Translations under genes and position numbers: made by a program
Notes under the pieces: model-generated
The model's input: the letters and a program-made list of their open reading frames with translations, nothing else
Told to the model about the DNA's origin: nothing
Databases searched by the model: none
NCBI RefSeq assembly: GCF_020382885.2
Contig: NC_058507.1
Span: forward strand, 436,501 to 500,500
Origin: Scatophagus argus
Taxonomy: Eukaryota > Chordata > Actinopteri > Scatophagidae
Direction: 5' to 3'
DNA length: 64,000 nucleotides
Part shown: positions 49,977 to 57,510 of the stretch, in pieces
How the letters are laid out: every line of letters starts with the position of its first letter
How positions within the stretch are numbered: the first letter of the stretch is position 1

Positions 49977-52900
49977 GTGAGTCATGCTGTTGAATAAAAC
50001 ACAGCAGAGAGAGGAAACAAACACACGCCATGACAGACATTAAAGGGACAGTCCAGTGCTTTGGGACTCTTCCTATTGTCTCTGACAGTAAGACATTCAG
50101 GCGGACATCGGCCTTGTGTGTGTGTGTGTGTGCATTCAGAGCTGTGGTTAGCCTAGCTTAGCATAGAGACTGGAGGCAGGGGGAAACAGAGATGAACAGC
50201 ACTTCCTGAAATTTCCTCAGGTGGCAACAGTGCGACAAATATTATCCCTTCACTGTTAGCTTGTTGTCTCGTTAGCTGGATGAGCTATTTAGCCAGCCTG
50301 TTAGCTGTTAGCATATCAGCTAGCAAGTGGACACAACACGAGCTTCGTTCCAGACATAAGGATCACCACACACAACCGTGCTGTTCGTTGATCCACGTGA
50401 GTTTGAACGCTGAACACGATTTTTCTCTCCACAGCGCAGCTACAGTAAATCCTCAGTTACATCATTTAGCAGACACTTTTCCCCAAAGCGACTTGCACAA
50501 TGAGTAGCAACAAGTTTCAGTACAATACAGTTATCTTCCACCTCAGACTCTCCAGGTGTTTCCTGGTGTTGTGTTGTTTTACTACATATATTTTAAAGTA
50601 GAACAAAGTCCTGAGTGTCCCCAGGTGGCGCCGTGTGATGTCCAATAAATGTCCTCAGCAGTTTGAAACTCAAACTGATCTGTTGGAGGTGAGAAGGAGA
50701 GAAATGAGCTGAGCAGACGTCTGCAGGCTGCGTTAGCTGCTGCTAGCATAACACACTCCAGTCTACCAACCAACTGACCACCTGCACACCCAGTGCATGC
50801 TGGGATATTCTTCAGCCCCTCAGTGCCTGAGACAGGACAGTGGATGAAATTAAAATATTCATTCACTCAAATTCTGATGTTTGAGTTGGTCAGCTTGGTT
50901 TGAGTGACGAAGGTCTGGACGTCTGGACGTCGAAGAGAAAATAATGACTGACAAACGGTTTGTACCAATGCCTGTTTGTCTTCTCTGTTTCTAGAAATCC
51001 TGCGGTTTAAAAGTCCAGTTGAACTGGAACCAAACTTCTGTTATCACCCAGTGGGCTCCTCCTCCTCCTCCTCCTCCTCCTCCTCCTCTGAGTCAGGACT
51101 CTTCATCCTGACGCCACGCAGCCGAGAGGAGGCTGCAATAATGTCAGAGCTGAACGTGTGCGCACACACGCAGATAAACACTCCGTCTGCTGTGGATGTG
51201 TCGGATCGACTCGGCGTGCACGCTCACGACGACAAGCAAAGACGTGAATGTGCTTTTGTACCTGCAGCAAATAAAGCTGAGGACTCACCTGAACACTGAG
51301 GGAGCCCTACAGACAGAAGCACAAAGCCCGCAGAGAGCACCTATCAACAGGCAGACGACCGTCAGAGCCGCAGACAAACCCGTCACGTGACTGAACCAAC
51401 ACAACCCGAGTGCCACATGCGCGTGCTGCTTCGCGGCGTCTGAGCGTCGGGCAGACAACAGAAGCTGCCTGAGAGTGATGACACAGAGTCCTACCTCTGA
51501 CCAGGATGCTGGTGGACTTCTTGGCGGGATTGCCCACGTTGTTGGACGCCATGCAGCTGTAGACGCCACCGTCGTCCACGGTGACGGCGGGGATGGTCAG
51601 CGTGCCGCCGTTGACGACGCTCCTCTTCGGGAGCTCCTCCCCTCCCGGCCTCACCCACCTCAAGGAGGGAGGAGGGTCCCCGCCCGACGCCACGCACACC
51701 AGAGTGATCGTCTCCCCTGGGTTCACCACCAGGGGGTCGTCCAGGAGGAGCTTAATGGAGGGAGGGGCTGCAGGGGGGACAGAGGAGGAGAAATCATCAG
51801 TCAACATCTTTGTTGACAGGTGTGTTTGTTGACAGGTGTGTTTACCTTTTCATTACAGCACTCCTGCCTGTTCTGTCAGTGTTCTCACATCACTGTCAGG
51901 CATTTTAATCCATGAAATGATTTCATGTCGGTTCAGCCACATAAAGCACTTTGTAACTTTGTTTAAATAAAGTTTATTACCTGTTTTTTATTATTTACTC
52001 TTGTTTTATATCCACAACATGACAGTCAAAAGAGATTTTAAGTAGTGTCTAGTACTGTCTTTTTCACAGCAAAGTGACTGAGACGGACAAAATGAAAGCA
52101 TCACCTCAAGATCCATCTAACCGCAAACATTCGAACATGGAAAGGAAGATCATCATCAAGACAGAAAAGCCTCACACGATCGGCTTCAGCTTGTGCCTCG
52201 CAGTCAGAATCAAACCAAAACTACCGTCTGATGAGGACAGGAAGCAGTGAGGGATTGTGGGAGTTGTGGTCTTCATTCTGACTTGACTCAAGCAGAAACG
52301 TCCACACACGAGGTAAAGTGTTAAAGTTTTACGACTTCCTTCCTCACTCTCTGACAGGAAGTGAAAGGCACCGTCAGCTTGAACTGGAAACGTTTGGGAC
52401 AAAGGACGAACACGACTGGACAGAATATTTAGCAAAGGTGGAGCAATTGTGAGACATTTAATGTCATTAACAAAGTATTATCTACTGCCCCCAATCCTCG
52501 TCACATTTAAGGCCCTGAGCTGAGACGTTTCCATGAAAAAATATCAGTCTTGTTTCATTTTCTGCTGTAATAAGTATAGTTTGGATAATTATGGTTCTTA
52601 TTCGTTTGTAAAACATCCCCTGATGTGTAAATAGCCGACAGTGATCTCCTTCCTGTCAAAGCTTCCTGTCCTCACGTCCAGCACACGACGAGCAAAGCAG
52701 ACAAATGCAGAAATAATAACGAGGGAGACAAAAATAGTCCACCTCTGTTAAGCTGACGGCGTGTAAATCCCATCAGCCCCTGGGGCAGGGCGGCGGATCT
52801 ACCCAACGCGTCAGAGAGCTCTTTGTGATTCACATTCAGCCACCTGGACACTCAGGTACAGATTAAAACAGGACGCTGAGGGAGACAAATACCTGGAGCT

Positions 52901-53420
52901 AAACCAAAGAGATGAACAGAGATACGACAAAAAGTAAATCAAAAGTCTGGCGTTACTGAGCATCTCAACAGAAGACTTCTGAAGGTCAGATGTTTTCTCT
53001 TCATGTAAAAGACGGGACAGGAGCTCAGATTTGTGATCTGCTTTCACTTTGAATCTTAAAACGTGTCAAAAGACTTTGAGGAGTGTTTCACAGGACGCAC
53101 TTTGAGCTGAAGTCAACACACGAGCTGTGGATCACCTGCAGTCTGCTGCCTGCTCACTTTGTGTGAACTGACCCTTTAAACGTTCCACTTCCAAGGAGCT
53201 TCGCCACACTCACGCTGTCCACAGGTCAGGGTTCAGGTGTGTGTGTGGGAGAGAGTGTGTGTGTGTGCATGAGTGTGTGTTACCTGTCCTGTTGCTCAGC
53301 CTGAAGTGGGCGCTCTTGTCTCCGATGCCGCAGACGTTCCTGACGGAGGCGATGCAGGTGTATTCAGCGTAATCCTGAGGACGAAGATTCTTCAGCTTCA
53401 AAATTTTCGTCTCACCCTGC

Positions 53421-53453
<33 letters not shown>

Positions 53454-56400
53454 TGGAGTGAAGCTGAAACTCAGTGGACGAGCGACGATTAAAACTGAAA
53501 ATCTTTCTTCTGGGGTTTGAGGGGAGACTTCCTGCTTTGCCTCAAGCTCAGATTACCGTCAGTCTAAGTGGGACACAAACAGCAACACGGACCGTCAGGG
53601 AGTCAGTCGTCTGTCAGTCGTCTGTCAGTCGTCTGTCAGTCGTCTGTCAGTCGTACAGCTGAGGCACAGACGGCTTCAGATGGTCAGACGGCAGTAATAA
53701 CAAACTGAAGAATTTCTCACTGATGATTAGGAAGTGACATGAAAAGACACACAGTCTCCTGGTCAAACAAAATAAATTAATAACAAGATGAAATAAGGTA
53801 CTGAGTGAGTAAATTACATCAAACAATTAGTCTGGCCCCATTAGCTCCTCCTCCTCCCCCACTTCACTGCCAAATCTGTCTTATCTCCTCTGGCAGCCTC
53901 AGCGCTGCCTTCCGCCTCGCGGACAGATGAGATGAGATTAGATGACATTTAAATGGGATGTTTGTGCAAAGATGGCGGCCAATTTTTTGGCAGATGAGGA
54001 GGAGGATGAGGAGACCCTCATTAGTGCCTACAAGGAGCGAGTGAGGAAGGGTTAACAAGCTCTCGAGCTCGGCGCGAAGGCATCACAGTCGACGCCGTTC
54101 AAACCTGGCGTGAATGTTATCTCTGCTGTGGCGGCACACGGCCTGATAAATAAACAGGAAGAAGAAAACAATGTGGAATCTGCAGAGGAGGAGCAGGAGG
54201 TAAAAGACAGCTCGGCTCCTCTTCCTCATCCACCTCGCGAACCCTTCAGTGTCAGTAAAAAGAGCGTTTGCTCACCTGTGTGAAAAATGGCTCATAGATC
54301 TCCACGCCAGAGTCTGAGCCTTGTGTCAGCGCCTCGCGGCCTCTCCTCCAGGTGTAGTGGACAGGTGGGTTGGAGCTGGCGACGCAGCGCAGAAACACTG
54401 TCCTCTCAAAGTAGAACTGCTCCTTCGCCTCACCGACGCTCTGGTGAACCGTTATCACCGGGTCATCCAAGTCTGAGGAGGAGCAGAGGAAGAGGAAGGA
54501 GAGGAAGGCAGCAGGAAAACAGAAGGAAAAGAAATACAAGTTTTCAAGTCATCACAGATAAAAACAGAAACGGGCTTATAGCTGAAGTTTGTTTCCTTCT
54601 GCAGCATCTGAATTTAGTCTTTCATATTTTTTTAACAGCAGGGTCAGTTTTCCTGTGGTGGGGGACATTACCGCAGGGCCAGGGGCTTCTTCATTGGCTG
54701 CAAACACAGCGAGCACCCTGAAAGGCTGACGGCAGTCAACCAATCAGGCGTAATGAGTCCGGTTGTGAGGCCACCACTAGCAGAGAGGCTAACGGTTGCT
54801 AATCCAGTTCACACTGAGCGACCACAAACTCTGGACACTGAACACATCAGGACCTGGAAAAACAGCTGCTGGTGTTAACCTGAGCATGACAACAGAGAGA
54901 ACTCCCATGATGCACCATGAGTCCACCTGTACAGGCCGCAGGTGCTCTAGTTAATGATTTATTCTTCCCGCAGTTTGTGTAAAAGCCTCCGTGCCCTGAA
55001 GGAAGCACTCAGCCGTGATGCGTTCAGGTACCACTTAAATCCCTGTAATCCCAGTAAGAAACATCCTGCAGGATATTATGGCTGTTACACAACAACGCTC
55101 ACAGCTGGCAGACATCGTTTCCTCCCGTTACTCTCCAGGTGACGTACACGAGGGACGCAGCTGCGTAAAAACACCCCGAGGTCGCATCTTTACTGGGGTT
55201 ACTGGGATTTTCTGCATCCCAGTCAGGACAGTAAACATGAAGGTGAACAGAAGGGAAACATCGAGTGTCATGTCGACTGTGACAGATCCACATCATCATC
55301 CACACATGACCTACATGTGTGGATGATGATCTGTCAGGTGAAGGTAAACCAGGAGGCCACAACCAGAGATCTGAGCTAAGCTAACTGGTGTCTGTGTGTT
55401 CTTACAGTAGACGTCGACTCGTATGGAGCGGATGGCGGGGGATCCCAGCCCGTTCTCAGCCTTGCAGTAGTAGCGCCCCCCCTGGTGGCGGCTGATATTG
55501 TTGATCTTCAGAGTTTCGTTGTGCTGAGACGAGTCGCCCTGACGGTCCGAGGCTCCGCCTGCCGTCTTAGTCCAGCGAACCTGCAGGGTTTAACAACAGA
55601 CTGGTACTGATGTAGACTGGTTTAGATCGGTGTGCTTTGGCCAGCGTGGACTGGTGCTTTTAACAGAAATTAACACCCAATTTATTTAACTTCACAAAAC
55701 ACACACACTTCAGTAAAACGTGTTTCATGATGGATTCATGTGTTGAATTTAGAGCCTAAAAACTTCATAAACTTCATCAAAACGTCCCCCCCCGTCCTGT
55801 GGTTCAGTCCTCCCACATGTCGCTCGCCCGCTGCCAGCTGGAGTGGAGCGTCTGTGGTGCAGTTAACAACCTCAAACCAGCGAACTGACGATTAATGAGC
55901 TAAAAATACTCTGAGCTCACAGATCCTGGATCAGTGTGACGACACGAGCTCTGCCCAGTGTCAACACAATGACACTGTAGTCACATTAATAACACCAGCA
56001 CTAACTCTGCTGTGTGTAGTAATACACAGGTACTCACTTTGAGCTACTTGTACTTGTACTACTGGAGTATTTCAGTTTTACTTCAGTTTATCCTTCTACA
56101 CCTCACAGGGAGCAAAAACGTGATCCTCTTTTTACTTTATATTAGATTAGGTTTTATATTAGATTAACTTGTCACATGAAAAGATGTGAAAAGATTCAAC
56201 AGCCTGTTCAAAAGTTCAGTGAGTTCATGTCCCCACAGCCCTGAGACGTCTCTAACTGGCAGGTTGGTTTTGTGTTTTCTTGGCAGGTAACCTTTTCAGG
56301 TGTTGTGAAGTTTGGCTGCTGGTCTTTGTGAGGTGTCAGTGGTTAAAGCAAGTCCAAACCAACCATAATGTCACCCATTAGTTTGTGGACTTCTGTTTTA

Positions 56401-57470
56401 AGGCTCCAGTTTTACAACCATTACAACCGTCACCATCTTGGTCTCTTGGAGCCAGAAGTGACCATATTTGGATAAGAGGGTGGAGCCAGGGAGGACTTCC
56501 TGATTGAATGTGACACTATGGTAGTGATTTATCAATCATAGGTTGTCCCGCCCTAAAGATGTCCTGCTTTATGGTCTGTTTGACTCTGAATGGGAGCATA
56601 ATTTACAACATGAACATCTCGCTGTAGTGAAGAAGACTTGAAACCAGCGACTGAGACTATAAACTCATCAGGAAGCTGTTGACTGTCATAAATCAACTGA
56701 GAAGTCGACTCATTTTCTCATAAGCTCACATACAACCAGTCCTGTCTGAAACCAATGGAGTCGCCCCCTGCTGGGCATCAGAAAGAACACAACTCGCTTT
56801 CCATAGTCCTCAGAACTTCATCTACCAACAACACAGGAGAAACGTGCCAGCCCGACTCATCAGACTGAAGAACTGCCATTACACCGTCCAATCAGCATCT
56901 ACTTCACAATGACAGGTGAAAACATTGCATATTTCATTGTGCTGTATGTTTGTTTGAGTTTTATTTGCTTCATCATGTGAGATTTCAGGTGACAATTCAC
57001 CTGCATGTTCTCTTCATATCAACACTCTTTCATTCCAAAACTAACACACTTGATTACGACTTCCTGTTTGTTCTTCACAGTAAGTTGCCTTGGTCCTGGT
57101 CCACTGTGCTGCAGCGGGTCTGGGTTTAAGGACTTGTTGCTATGGCAACAGATGGATTCTAATTTTAACAGCAGAAAAGGCCTGCGATCAGAGATCAATA
57201 GCCATCTCTGACCACCACAGTGATGTTTCTTACAGCAGCCAAGTGAAGTGGATTGTATCACACACTGTAATGACATAACCTTCAAAAATCAAATCACGGT
57301 GTCAGTAAAAGAACAATTAAAATCAAAAGGGGAGAGAAACGAGAGGCATTAAAAAGCATGAGAAGAGGAAGAAGAGGAAGAAGAAGAAAGAGGGGATGAA
57401 GGAAAAATGCAGAGGAAGCTGAGCTCTGCAGTGACGCAGAGACAGAAAAAAAACCAATGTGTGTGTTTTA

Positions 57471-57510
<40 letters not shown>

